A program made the translations under genes and the position numbers. From contig JAEMSV010000027.1 in assembly GCA_016462625.1 (NCBI GenBank), positions 1 through 46,328 of the forward strand: DNA of 46,328 nt, in the 5' to 3' direction. Each line of letters begins with the position of its first letter. Position 1 is the stretch's first letter. Under the pieces are notes generated by a model. It made no database searches, was not told the origin of the DNA, and saw nothing but the letters and a program-made list of their open reading frames with translations. Below are positions 1 to 7,427 of the stretch, in pieces. The stretch comes from Solirubrobacteraceae bacterium. GTDB lineage: Bacteria > Actinomycetota > Thermoleophilia > Solirubrobacterales > Solirubrobacteraceae.

Positions 1-566
1 GCGTGCTCGGCATCGGCGTCCCGCAGGCGACCGCCATCGCGGACGTCGCGGCGGCCCGCTCACAGCACATGCTCGAGACCGGCGAGTACGTCAAGGTCAT
101 CGCCGATGGCGGCATGCGCACCGGCGGCGATGTCTCGAAGGCCATCGCCTGCGGCGCGGACGCCGTCATGGTCGGCTCGCCGCTGGCCCGCGGCCACGAG
201 GCGCCCGGCCACGGCTTCCACTGGGGCATGGCGACGTTCCACCCGACGCTCCCGCGCGGCGCGCGCGTGCAGACGGTGCAGAACGGCACGCTCGAGGAGA
301 TCATCACCGGCCCCGCCCACGAGAACGACGGCACGTTCAACCTCATGGGCGCGCTGCGGACCTCGATGGCGACCACCGGCTACCGGGACATCGCGGAGTT
401 CAACCGCGCCGAGCTGATGATCGCTCCGTCGCTGCAGACTGAGGGGAAGCTGCTGCAGACGTCGCAGGGGATCGGCATGGGCGCCCGAGGCGCCGCCGCC
501 GCGCCCCCGAAGGCGACGAACGGCAACGGCTCGGCCGACAAGACGCCGGCCTTCTCGGAGAACTAG
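1..566 (+). CDS. guaB3: GuaB3-family IMP dehydrogenase-related protein, C-terminal part
   Basis: The gene enters from the left edge (codons in phase with base 3), so only about the last 188 codons are visible. They carry the end of a TIM-barrel IMPDH/GMP-reductase fold: an ADGG phosphate-binding stretch near visible residue 36, then ACGADAVMVGSPLA, a GHGFHWGMA segment and HPTLPRG. From memory this order matches actinobacterial GuaB3 more closely than canonical GuaB. IMPDH oxidises IMP to XMP; GuaB3 paralogues are related enzymes whose reaction should not be assumed. The catalytic cysteine loop lies outside the window. The tail has an extra low-complexity Ala/Gly/Asn extension. guaA starts 4 nt downstream, so the two are probably co-transcribed. 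Confidence 0.88.
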   Translation, partial: VLGIGVPQATAIADVAAARSQHMLETGEYVKVIADGGMRTGGDVSKAIACGADAVMVGSPLARGHEAPGHGFHWGMATFHPTLPRGARVQTVQNGTLEEIITGPAHENDGTFNLMGALRTSMATTGYRDIAEFNRAELMIAPSLQTEGKLLQTSQGIGMGARGAAAAPPKATNGNGSADKTPAFSEN

Positions 567-569
567 GGG

Positions 570-2189
570 TTGTCCAGCGAGGGGATCGTCACCGCCGCGA
601 CCGCCGCGACCGAGCTCGTCAGTGAGGACGTCCTCGATGTCGAGGCGCCGCGCTCCGTCGACGAGGTCGTGGTTCTCGACTACGGCGGCCAGTACTCCCA
701 GCTCATCGCGCGCCGCGTACGTGAGCTGGGCGTGTACTCGGAGCTCCTACCGCACCACGTCGGCGCGGAGGAGGTCCGTCGGCGCAAGCCGAAGGGCCTG
801 ATCCTCTCCGGCGGGCCCGCGTCGGTGTACGCACCGGGCGCGCCCGCCCTCGATCCCGAGCTGCTCGATCTCGGCATCCCGGTGCTGGGCATCTGTTACG
901 GCATGCAGCTGATCACGCGGGCGCTCGGCGGCCGCGTGGAGGGCGCCGAGGTCGGCGAGTTCGGCCGCTCGGAGCTCACGGTCCACCATTCGGGCCGGCT
1001 GCTGGCCGATCTTCCGCGCGAGCAGAAGTGCTGGATGTCGCATCGCGACACCGTCTTCGAGGCGCCGCCCGGGTTCACCGCGCTCGCCTCGTCGACGGCA
1101 TCGCCGGTCGCGGCGCTGGAGAACACCGAGAAGGACATCTACGGGATCCAGTACCACCCCGAGGTCGTCCACACGCCCTTCGGCCACGAGGTGCTCGAGC
1201 GGTTCCTGCTCGACATCTGCGCGTGCGACGGGACGTGGAGCGCCGCGTCGATCGTCGAGGACCAGATCGCGCGGATCCGCGCGCAGGTCGGCACGGGCAA
1301 GGTCGTCTGCGGTCTGTCCGGCGGCGTCGACTCGAGCGTCGCGGCGCTGCTCGTGCACCGCGCGATCGGTGAGCAGCTCACGTGCGTGTTCGTCGACCAC
1401 GGCCTCATGCGCAAGAACGAGGGCGAGCAGGTCATCAGCGCCTTCCGCGACCGCTTCCACATCCCGCTCGTCGCGGTCGATGCCGAGGAGCGCTTCCTGA
1501 ACAAGCTCAACGGGGTCACCGAGCCGGAGGCCAAGCGCAAGGCGATCGGCGCTGAGTTCATCCGGGTCTTCGAGGAGGAGGCCGCGAAGATCGGCGACGC
1601 GAACTACCTCGTGCAGGGCACGCTCTACTCCGACGTCATCGAGTCGGGCGGCGGCACGGGCGCGGCGACGATTAAGTCCCACCACAACGTGGGCGGCCTG
1701 CCGGACGACATGACGTTCGAGCTCGTCGAACCGCTGCGCGCGTTGTTCAAGGACGAGGTGCGTGCGGTCGGCGCCGAGCTCGGCCTCGACGAGCGCCTCG
1801 TCTGGCGCCAGCCGTTCCCGGGTCCAGGCCTGGCGATCCGCATCGTCGGCGGCGAGGCCACGAAGGAGCGCCTCGATCTGCTGCGCGACGCCGACTACAT
1901 CTTCCAGGACGAGATCCGCAAGGCCGGCTTGTACCGCGACCTGTGGCAGTCCTTCTGCGTCCTTCCGGATGTCCGCACCGTCGGCGTCCAGGGCGACGAG
2001 CGCACGTACGGTGCGGTCGTGGTGCTCCGGGCGGTGACGTCCGACGACGCGATGACGGCCGACTGGGCGCGTCTGCCTTACGACCTGCTCGAGCAGATCG
2101 CGTCGCGGATGATCAATGAGCTCCGCGACGTCAACCGGGTGGTGCTCGACATTACGAGCAAGCCGCCCGGCACGATCGAGTGGGAGTAG
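570..2189 (+). CDS. guaA: GMP synthase (glutamine-hydrolysing)
   Basis: Converts XMP, ATP and glutamine to GMP. The 539 residues hold three modules. A class I glutamine amidotransferase (about 33-230) has the nucleophile C109 in GICYGMQ and the His/Glu pair in YHPEV. An ATP-pyrophosphatase domain has the P-loop SGGVDSS at 250-256. The C-terminal dimerisation domain ends in PPGTIEWE, the usual GuaA terminus. I chose the TTG at 570 because GGAG lies about 9 nt upstream and no ATG or GTG is available before the conserved VLDYGGQY strand. The result is an N-terminal extension of about 30 residues compared with E. coli. It directly follows guaB3, as expected for a guanine-nucleotide unit. Confidence 0.97.
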   Translation: MSSEGIVTAATAATELVSEDVLDVEAPRSVDEVVVLDYGGQYSQLIARRVRELGVYSELLPHHVGAEEVRRRKPKGLILSGGPASVYAPGAPALDPELLDLGIPVLGICYGMQLITRALGGRVEGAEVGEFGRSELTVHHSGRLLADLPREQKCWMSHRDTVFEAPPGFTALASSTASPVAALENTEKDIYGIQYHPEVVHTPFGHEVLERFLLDICACDGTWSAASIVEDQIARIRAQVGTGKVVCGLSGGVDSSVAALLVHRAIGEQLTCVFVDHGLMRKNEGEQVISAFRDRFHIPLVAVDAEERFLNKLNGVTEPEAKRKAIGAEFIRVFEEEAAKIGDANYLVQGTLYSDVIESGGGTGAATIKSHHNVGGLPDDMTFELVEPLRALFKDEVRAVGAELGLDERLVWRQPFPGPGLAIRIVGGEATKERLDLLRDADYIFQDEIRKAGLYRDLWQSFCVLPDVRTVGVQGDERTYGAVVVLRAVTSDDAMTADWARLPYDLLEQIASRMINELRDVNRVVLDITSKPPGTIEWE

Positions 2190-2195
2190 CCGGCC

Positions 2196-2612
2196 TCAGT
2201 AGACGAGGCTGAGCAGGCCGTAGCGCCAGGCTGGCACCAAGAACAGCAGGACGCCGAAGCCCAAGAGGCCGAGGAAGACGTTGCGCATCGTGACGCGTCC
2301 CTTGCCATTGCGATCCCATGCACCGAGACCGGCGAGCAGCATGCCGATCCCCGGGGAGATCACGAGGAGCAGGACGGTCAAGCTGATCAGCGCATAGTCC
2401 GGGTTGATCCACGCGGCCAGGTGCGGCATCCGAACGTTCGGCACGGTCCGGGCGGGCGCCGCGACGCTCGGCCGCTGCGCAAGCCGGGCGCGATGTGCGT
2501 CGAGGTCGGCACCGCAGATCGCGCAGCCGCCAGCGAAGGCGCTCACGGGCTCGCCGCAGTCGGGGCATTTGGTTGCTCTGGCCACACCGGCATTCTGACC
2601 AATGTTGCTCAA
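2196..2612 (-). CDS. Zinc-ribbon membrane protein, unknown function
   Basis: A 138-residue protein. The N-terminus holds a zinc ribbon of two knuckles (CPDCG, then CAICG, about residues 16-34). A linker follows, then about two hydrophobic segments (roughly 74-94 and 110-130). A cytoplasmic ribbon tethered to the membrane is a common actinobacterial architecture without an assigned role. The start is uncertain: TTG at 2612 opens the frame, and a GTG at 2585 would begin just before the ribbon; neither has a convincing ribosome-binding site. It converges on guaA with only 6 nt between stop codons and diverges from the ECF41 operon. Confidence 0.6.
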   Translation of the reverse strand: MSNIGQNAGVARATKCPDCGEPVSAFAGGCAICGADLDAHRARLAQRPSVAAPARTVPNVRMPHLAAWINPDYALISLTVLLLVISPGIGMLLAGLGAWDRNGKGRVTMRNVFLGLLGFGVLLFLVPAWRYGLLSLVY

Positions 2613-2652
2613 GGGCGTCTAAGCGCCCTGGGCACCACGACCTCTGCGCGAA

Positions 2653-2690
2653 CGTTGAGATTCGGGGGTCAGAGCCCCGGAATCTCAACG
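2653..2690. repeat. Long inverted repeat (hairpin) upstream of the ECF41 operon
   Basis: Arms CGTTGAGATTCGGGG (2653-2667) and CCCCGGAATCTCAACG (2675-2690) pair along 15 bp with one bulged G and a 7-nt loop. It lies between two divergent genes, so it terminates neither. There is no T-tract. It resembles other strong palindromes in this window (23049-23082, 24656-24704) and may be a dispersed palindromic element. Confidence 0.6.
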
Positions 2691-2701
2691 CTCGATGGAT
2701 G

Positions 2702-2728
2702 TGTCACGTTTGTTCGCGCTGCATCGTC
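2702..2728 (+). promoter_or_regulatory. Predicted ECF41-dependent promoter
   Basis: TGTCACG at 2702-2708, 16 nt, then CGTC at 2725-2728, ending 35 nt before the SDR start. The motif I recall for ECF41 promoters is TGTCACA-N16-CGTC. The match is 10 of 11 fixed positions with exact spacing, directly upstream of an operon that itself encodes an ECF41 sigma factor. This implies autoregulation, which is inference. Confidence 0.8.
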
Positions 2729-2763
2729 CCCTGGCAGAACCCAGCTGCGAAGGAGCCATCCCC

Positions 2764-3534
2764 ATGAAGAAGATCGCGGTCGTCGGTGGAACAGGGACGT
2801 TGGGCACGCCTGTCGTCGCGCAGCTCGCCGCGCGCGGGCACGAGGTGCTGGCGCTGAGCCGCACCGCGCCGGACAGTCTCCCGGGCGGAGCGCAGCATCG
2901 TGTGGTGGATCTGGTGACGGGGGAGGGGCTCGCCGACGCGCTGGCCGGCGCGGAGGTCGTCATCGACGCGAGCAACGGCACCCCTCGCGGCGCGGAGGCC
3001 GTACTCGTCGACGGCACGCGCCGCCTGCTGGCCGCCGAGCGGAAGGCGGGTGTCGGGCACCACGTCGGCGTCTCGATCGTCGGGATCGAGGACGTGCCGA
3101 TGGGCTACTACCGCACGAAGGTCGCACAGGAGCAAGCGATAGAGGCCGGGGACGTGCCGTGGACGATCCTGCGGGCAACGCAGTTCCACGACCTCATCGG
3201 GATGGCGCTCGAGGCGACGTCGCGCTTCCGGATGCTGCCCGGCTTCAAGGCGCAGCTGCAGCCGGTCGACGTTCGGGACGTCGCGGTCGCGCTGGCCGAC
3301 CTCGCCGAGGGAGAGCCGCGACACGCGCGCGAGGAGATCGTGGGTCCGGAGATCGTCGAGCTGCGCGATCTCGCGACGGCGTGGAAGACCGCGAACCACC
3401 GTCACGCGGTGGTCGTGCGCGCGCCATTCCCCACCGCGCTCGGACGCGCGTTGCGCGACGGTGGGCTGACCGACGCGGACGCGCCGCGCCACGGCGAGAT
3501 CACCTTCGGCGAGTGGCTGGCGACGACGGTATGA
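2764..3534 (+). CDS. NmrA-like NAD(P)-binding SDR protein (ECF41 partner)
   Basis: A 256-residue protein opening with a Rossmann motif, VVGGTGTLG (residues 6-14), typical of atypical/extended SDRs of the NmrA and NAD(P)H-binding type. No classical YxxxK dyad is obvious, though GYYRTK near residue 115 may fill that place, so catalysis is uncertain. I chose ATG 2764 rather than the in-frame codon at 2695 because GAAGGAG lies 11 nt upstream and the Rossmann strand then begins at residue 4. Its stop overlaps the sigma factor start (ATGA), so the two are translationally coupled. ECF41 sigmas usually neighbour a carboxymuconolactone decarboxylase, oxidoreductase or epimerase; this is the oxidoreductase/epimerase type. 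Confidence 0.85.
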   Translation: MKKIAVVGGTGTLGTPVVAQLAARGHEVLALSRTAPDSLPGGAQHRVVDLVTGEGLADALAGAEVVIDASNGTPRGAEAVLVDGTRRLLAAERKAGVGHHVGVSIVGIEDVPMGYYRTKVAQEQAIEAGDVPWTILRATQFHDLIGMALEATSRFRMLPGFKAQLQPVDVRDVAVALADLAEGEPRHAREEIVGPEIVELRDLATAWKTANHRHAVVVRAPFPTALGRALRDGGLTDADAPRHGEITFGEWLATTV

Positions 3535-4397
3535 CCGATGCGACCGCGGAGTTCGAGCGTCACCGGGCCCGGCTGGAGCGCGTGGCCTACAACATGCTCA
3601 GCTCCCGCGCCGAGGCCGAGGACGTCGTCCAGGAGGCGTGGCTGCGGTGGGAACGCGCGGATCGCGACGAGATCCGCGATCCGGGCGCCTGGCTCACGAC
3701 CGTCGTCGGCCGGCTGGCGCTCGACGCGCTCGGCTCGGCGCGCGTGCGCCGGGAGCAGTACGTCGGATCGTGGCTGCCCGAGCCGCTGGTCGCCGACCCC
3801 GCGAGCGACCCGGCGGATCGCGTCACGCTCGACGAGACCGTGAGCATGGCGATGCTCGTGGTCCTCGACCGGCTCTCGCCCGCGCAGCGGACGGCGTTCG
3901 TGCTCCACGACGTGTTCGGGGTGCCGTTCGATGAGATCGGCGAGATCGTGGGACGGACGCCTGAAGCGACCCGGAAGCTCGCGTCGCGGGCGCGCCGCGA
4001 GGTCCGGACCGAGCGGACCGGCACGACGGTCGACCGCGCCGAGCAGGAGCGCGTCGTGGCTGCCTTCACGGTGGCGGCGTCGGGCGGAGGCATGGACGAG
4101 CTGATCGCGCTCCTCGATCCGGACGTCGTCTGGTCGTCGGACGGCGGCGGGCACGTGGCCGCGGTCCGCAAGCCGCTGCACGGGGCGGAGCGCGTGGCCA
4201 AGGCCATCCTCGGCTTCAGCCGGATGGGCGTGCTGGGCGCGTACCTCGCAGACGTCAACGGCGAGCCGGGCCTCGTCATGCGCGACGCCAACGCGGTGCT
4301 CACCGTCATGGCCTTCGCGATCGAGGGCGGCCGGATCACCGCGATCCACACGGTGCGTAACCCCGAGAAGCTGCGCGGCGTCCCGAGCCCCGGCTAG
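3531..4397 (+). CDS. ECF41-family RNA polymerase sigma factor (SigJ-like)
   Basis: A 288-residue sigma factor. Region 2 covers about residues 5-70 (EDVVQEAWLRW) and region 4 about 105-160. A C-terminal SnoaL-like domain covers about 168-288. All three hallmark motifs I associate with ECF41 are visible: WLPEP in the linker (81-85), DGGGH in the extension (204-208, for DGGGK) and NPEKL near the C-terminus (277-281, for NPDKL). In this family the fused domain replaces an anti-sigma factor and modulates activity from within; the signal is unknown. The ATG at 3531 overlaps the SDR stop by 4 nt. The operon is probably driven by the promoter at 2702-2728. Confidence 0.92.
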   Translation: MTDATAEFERHRARLERVAYNMLSSRAEAEDVVQEAWLRWERADRDEIRDPGAWLTTVVGRLALDALGSARVRREQYVGSWLPEPLVADPASDPADRVTLDETVSMAMLVVLDRLSPAQRTAFVLHDVFGVPFDEIGEIVGRTPEATRKLASRARREVRTERTGTTVDRAEQERVVAAFTVAASGGGMDELIALLDPDVVWSSDGGGHVAAVRKPLHGAERVAKAILGFSRMGVLGAYLADVNGEPGLVMRDANAVLTVMAFAIEGGRITAIHTVRNPEKLRGVPSPG

Positions 4398-4398
4398 A

Positions 4399-4422
4399 TA
4401 CCCCGGAGGGGTACGGTACGCT
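4399..4422 (+). promoter_or_regulatory. CsoR operator overlapping a leaderless promoter
   Basis: TACCCCGGAGGGGTA (4399-4413) is a GC-tract inverted repeat of the type bound by CsoR repressors. A -10-like TACGCT (4417-4422) ends 6 nt before the csoR ATG, and another, TACGGT, lies at 4412-4417. The operator abuts the -10, so copper-relieved autorepression is likely. No Shine-Dalgarno is evident, consistent with a leaderless mRNA. Confidence 0.7.
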
Positions 4423-4428
4423 GGATTC

Positions 4429-4713
4429 ATGGCCACGACTCACGGATACACCGCCACCAAGGAACAGCTCCTCAAGCGGCTGAAGCGCATCGAGGGTCAG
4501 GTCCGCGGCGTGCAGGGCATGGTCGAGGACGACCGGTACTGCATCGACGTCCTCACGCAGATCAGCGCGATCGAGGCGGCGCTCGACAAGGTCGCCCTCG
4601 GGCTCGTCGACGAGCACACCCGCCACTGCGTCATGGGTGCGGAGGGGGAGGAGCGCGAGGCGAAGACCGAAGAGCTCATGGCCGCCGTCGGGCGGCTCAT
4701 GCGCCGCGGGTAG
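4429..4713 (+). CDS. csoR: CsoR-type copper-sensing transcriptional repressor
   Basis: A 94-residue all-helical DUF156/CsoR-RcnR-family repressor. The W-X-Y-Z fingerprint for Cu(I) sensing is intact: C38, H63 and C67, with the 25- and 4-residue spacing of the Mycobacterium CsoR ligands (C36, H61, C65), and Y37 in the second shell. The conserved opening LLKRLKRIEGQVRG is present. Cu(I) binding releases the protein from DNA. The only operator I see is its own, at 4399-4413; no copper ATPase or chaperone gene is adjacent, so targets are probably elsewhere. The next gene is convergent, stopping 10 nt away. Confidence 0.93.
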   Translation: MATTHGYTATKEQLLKRLKRIEGQVRGVQGMVEDDRYCIDVLTQISAIEAALDKVALGLVDEHTRHCVMGAEGEEREAKTEELMAAVGRLMRRG

Positions 4714-4723
4714 TGCCCGCGGA

Positions 4724-5902
4724 CTAGCTCTGCGCGTCCCAGGCCTTGAGCTGTGGGAGTGGGTCGAACGGCGCGCCCCGGCCCGGGCCGTACCACGCGC
4801 CCGACCACAGCTCGAAGTGCAGGTGGCACCCGCTCGCGCGCCCGGTGTCGCCGACGAAGCCGATGGGCTGCCCGGTCCGGACCCGCTCGCCCTTGTCGAC
4901 GAGCGCCTCGTCGCGCAGGTGCATGTAGACGTAGTCGACACTGGTGTCGGCGCCGTCGATCACCACGTAGTTGCCTGCGCGCGCGTGGAAGGCCTTCCAG
5001 CGCACCACGCCGCCGCGGGCGGCCACGAGTGGGGTACCGCACTTGGCGAAGACGTCCTGGCCCTGGTGTCCGCCGTAGTCGCGCCCGGCGCCGAAGCGGC
5101 CGGCGCCTTCGCCGTACTGATGGGCGCCGCGAATCGGGAACTGGTGGTCGAGGAAGAGGAACGAGTCGGTCACCACGGGCGCCTGGGCGGCGACCTGGGA
5201 CGCGCGGGCGGTCCCGCTGCTCGCGGTCGCGGTGGGCGGGTTCGAGTAGACGCGGAACTCGTAGCGGCCCTCCGGCTGCACCTTGCCCTCGGTCACGCCG
5301 GTCCAGGACACGCGCTTGAGGACGTTGGGCGGCACCGCGCCGAGGTCCCAGTTGCCGATCACGATCCCGTCGGAGCTGCGCAGGAGCTGGACCGCGACCG
5401 TGACCGCGGCGGACCCGCGGATCAGGAGGTCCAGCGACGCCGAGCGCGTCCCGTCGAAGTAGATCTTGTCCGCGGTCACGCGCGCGGCGACCGGGCCACC
5501 GGGTGCGGTCGCGAGGTCCTGCGCGCTGGTGTCGAAGGCGACGACGTCCTTGCTGGGCAGTGACGGGGCGCCGTCGCCGTTCAACGCGACCACGGGGCCG
5601 GTGGTCGCTCCCTCGGGCACCCGGACGTCGACCCGCTTGGCGTTCGGGCGGATGGCGGGCGCCCGGACGTCGTCGGCCGCCCCGGCGGCACCGAGGAAGA
5701 CGACGGTGCGGACCTGCTTCATCGCCCGACCCTTGAGACGCAGGAGCGTCCCGGGGTGGACCTGGTCGATGCCGTCGCACATGCCGCGGCACGTGACCGC
5801 TGCGATCGTCGCGGGCATCGACGCGTACGCGCCGCCGGCAGCCGGGACCGCGGGCGCGGCACTGGCCGCGGCGGGAACGCCCGCGACGGCGGCACAGGTC
5901 AA
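4724..5902 (-). CDS. Secreted M23-family metallopeptidase
   Basis: About 392 residues. The C-terminus (about 270-385) is a LytM/M23 zinc endopeptidase domain: GGHQGQDVFAKCGTP carries the first His/Asp ligands, and GCHLHFELW carries the HxH motif. Members cleave peptidoglycan cross-bridges, or act as regulators when degenerate; here the ligands look intact. The N-terminal half looks like beta-rich adhesion or stalk domains of unknown type. The start is doubtful. TTG 5902 leaves a signal peptide without basic residues. The frame stays open upstream through codons reading LILKR, which would complete a normal signal peptide if translation begins at CTG 5923 or 5929; GGAG lies at 5933-5936. Confidence 0.85.
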   Translation of the reverse strand: MTCAAVAGVPAAASAAPAVPAAGGAYASMPATIAAVTCRGMCDGIDQVHPGTLLRLKGRAMKQVRTVVFLGAAGAADDVRAPAIRPNAKRVDVRVPEGATTGPVVALNGDGAPSLPSKDVVAFDTSAQDLATAPGGPVAARVTADKIYFDGTRSASLDLLIRGSAAVTVAVQLLRSSDGIVIGNWDLGAVPPNVLKRVSWTGVTEGKVQPEGRYEFRVYSNPPTATASSGTARASQVAAQAPVVTDSFLFLDHQFPIRGAHQYGEGAGRFGAGRDYGGHQGQDVFAKCGTPLVAARGGVVRWKAFHARAGNYVVIDGADTSVDYVYMHLRDEALVDKGERVRTGQPIGFVGDTGRASGCHLHFELWSGAWYGPGRGAPFDPLPQLKAWDAQS

Positions 5903-6141
5903 TGCGGCGGCAGCTCGCTTCAGGATCAGGGTCTCCGGTGGCGGCCTACGGGGTTAGCTGACGGGCTCGCGCGGTTGGTTTCGCGCTACCAGGCGGCATT
6001 GCCTGGATTCGCCCCCGGACGCCGTGGCGCCCAACGGATCCCCCGTCCCGCAGCGCCGGGAGTCGGCGGCGCGGGTTCGGCGTATGAGTCGCGCGCACAC
6101 TACCGAAAGGCAGGGCGGAAACCGGCCTCGCAGGTGTGTGA

Positions 6142-6170
6142 TTCCAGGCCCGCCCGGGATGTCCTATGCT
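6142..6170 (+). promoter_or_regulatory. Predicted housekeeping promoter for rplM-rpsI
   Basis: TTCCAG (6142-6147), a 17-nt spacer and TATGCT (6165-6170) give a plausible sigma-70-type promoter about 40 nt before rplM. The rest of the 309-nt gap between the M23 gene and rplM (5903-6211) shows no gene or clear structure. Confidence 0.5.
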
Positions 6171-6211
6171 GAGTCGTCGCTGCGCCCGCCCCCGGGTGCG
6201 CTTTCTCGCTT

Positions 6212-6646
6212 ATGAAAACTTACGTCGCGAATTCCGAAAACCGCGAGCGCAACTGGCTGCTCGTCGATGCCAACGGCCTCACCTTGGGCCGGCTGGCGAC
6301 GCAGATCGCTGATGCGCTGCGTGGCAAGCGCAAGCCCGAGTACACACCGCACGTTGATACCGGCGACTTCGTCGTGGTCATCAACGCCGAGAAGATCTCG
6401 GTCACGGGCAACAAGCGCGCTGAAAAGCTGTACCACCGTCACTCCGGCTACCCGGGCGGGCTGAAGACTCGCACGCTCGAGGAGATGCTGGAGCGCCGGC
6501 CGGAGGAAGTCATCCGGCTGGCCGTCAAGGGAATGCTGCCCCGCAACCGTCTGGCGCGCAAGCAGATCACGAAGCTCAAGATCTACGCCGGCCCGGAGCA
6601 CCCCCACACCGCCCAGCAGCCGACACCGATGGAGATCAAGTCGTGA
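6212..6646 (+). CDS. rplM: 50S ribosomal protein L13
   Basis: A 144-residue uL13. It begins with the typical [21 protein letters not shown] and contains [30 protein letters not shown], the [10 protein letters not shown] turn and [13 protein letters not shown]. uL13 binds 23S rRNA early in large-subunit assembly. No strong Shine-Dalgarno precedes the ATG. The stop TGA overlaps the rpsI GTG by 4 nt (GTGA), the conserved rplM-rpsI pair. Confidence 0.98.
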   Translation: MKTYVANSENRERNWLLVDANGLTLGRLATQIADALRGKRKPEYTPHVDTGDFVVVINAEKISVTGNKRAEKLYHRHSGYPGGLKTRTLEEMLERRPEEVIRLAVKGMLPRNRLARKQITKLKIYAGPEHPHTAQQPTPMEIKS

Positions 6647-7404
6647 TCGACGACGAGACGCCGACCGAGGGCACGCCCGAGGAAGAGGCCCCTGAGGCTG
6701 CGTCCGACGCCGAGCAGCCCGCCGCGGAGGAGACTCCCGCGGCTGAGGCGCCCGCCGAGGAGCAGCCCGCCGACGAGACCCCCGCGGAGCCGGTCGCTGA
6801 GGCCGTGGAGCCTGCCGCCGCCGACGAGGACGACGCAGAGGACGAGCCCACGCCGCGCGAAAAGCCGGCCATTCCGGGCATGGACCTCGAGGTCGACATC
6901 GTCGAGGAGGGCGCTGACCCGCTCGCCCGCGAAGATGGCGACGACGACGGCTCCTCCGACGACGACGACGATCTGCTCGACAGCCAGCCCATCACGGCTG
7001 CCATCGAGCTCGCCGCGGACGCGCGTTACCGCGCGACCGGTAAGCGCAAGACGGCCGTCGCCCGCGTGACGCTGAAGCCGGGCACCGGCGTCTACACGAT
7101 CAACGGCAAGGTGCTCGACGAGTACTTCCCGCGCCCCACGCTGCGGCGGAACATCCGCCAGCCGCTGGAGACCGTCGGCTACGAGGACAAGATGGACGTC
7201 ATCGCGCGCATGCACGGTGGCGGCGTCTCCGCCCAGGCCGGCGCCCTGCGTCACGGGATCTCCCGTGCGCTGCTCGAGGCCGATCCGAACCTGCGTGGCG
7301 AGCTCAAGCGCCGCGGCTTCCTGACCCGTGACGCACGGGCCAAGGAGCGCAAGAAGGCCGGCCTCAAGAAGGCCCGCAAGCGGCCGCAGTTCTCGAAGCG
7401 CTAA
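6643..7404 (+). CDS. rpsI: 30S ribosomal protein S9 with long acidic N-terminal extension
   Basis: The last 128 residues (about 126-253) are a complete uS9: [45 protein letters not shown], and the C-terminal [12 protein letters not shown] whose tail contacts P-site tRNA. In front is about 125 residues of Glu/Asp/Ala/Pro-rich low-complexity sequence, including runs of Asp, predicted to be disordered. Usual bacterial S9 is about 130 residues and other actinobacteria have shorter extensions. The GTG start overlaps the rplM stop, so the extension is probably real: no other start near residue 125 is coupled to rplM. The acidic tail may balance the very basic core or act in assembly; this is speculation. 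Confidence 0.96.
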   Translation: MIDDETPTEGTPEEEAPEAASDAEQPAAEETPAAEAPAEEQPADETPAEPVAEAVEPAAADEDDAEDEPTPREKPAIPGMDLEVDIVEEGADPLAREDGDDDGSSDDDDDLLDSQPITAAIELAADARYRATGKRKTAVARVTLKPGTGVYTINGKVLDEYFPRPTLRRNIRQPLETVGYEDKMDVIARMHGGGVSAQAGALRHGISRALLEADPNLRGELKRRGFLTRDARAKERKKAGLKKARKRPQFSKR

Positions 7405-7427
7405 GACCGCTTCCCGAGAGCCCGGTC

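Noticed and set aside
2421..3530. N-terminal 370 codons of a longer frame leading into the sigma factor
   Set aside because: The stretch is the SDR gene read in another frame; the sigma factor begins at ATG 3531 with its normal region 2.
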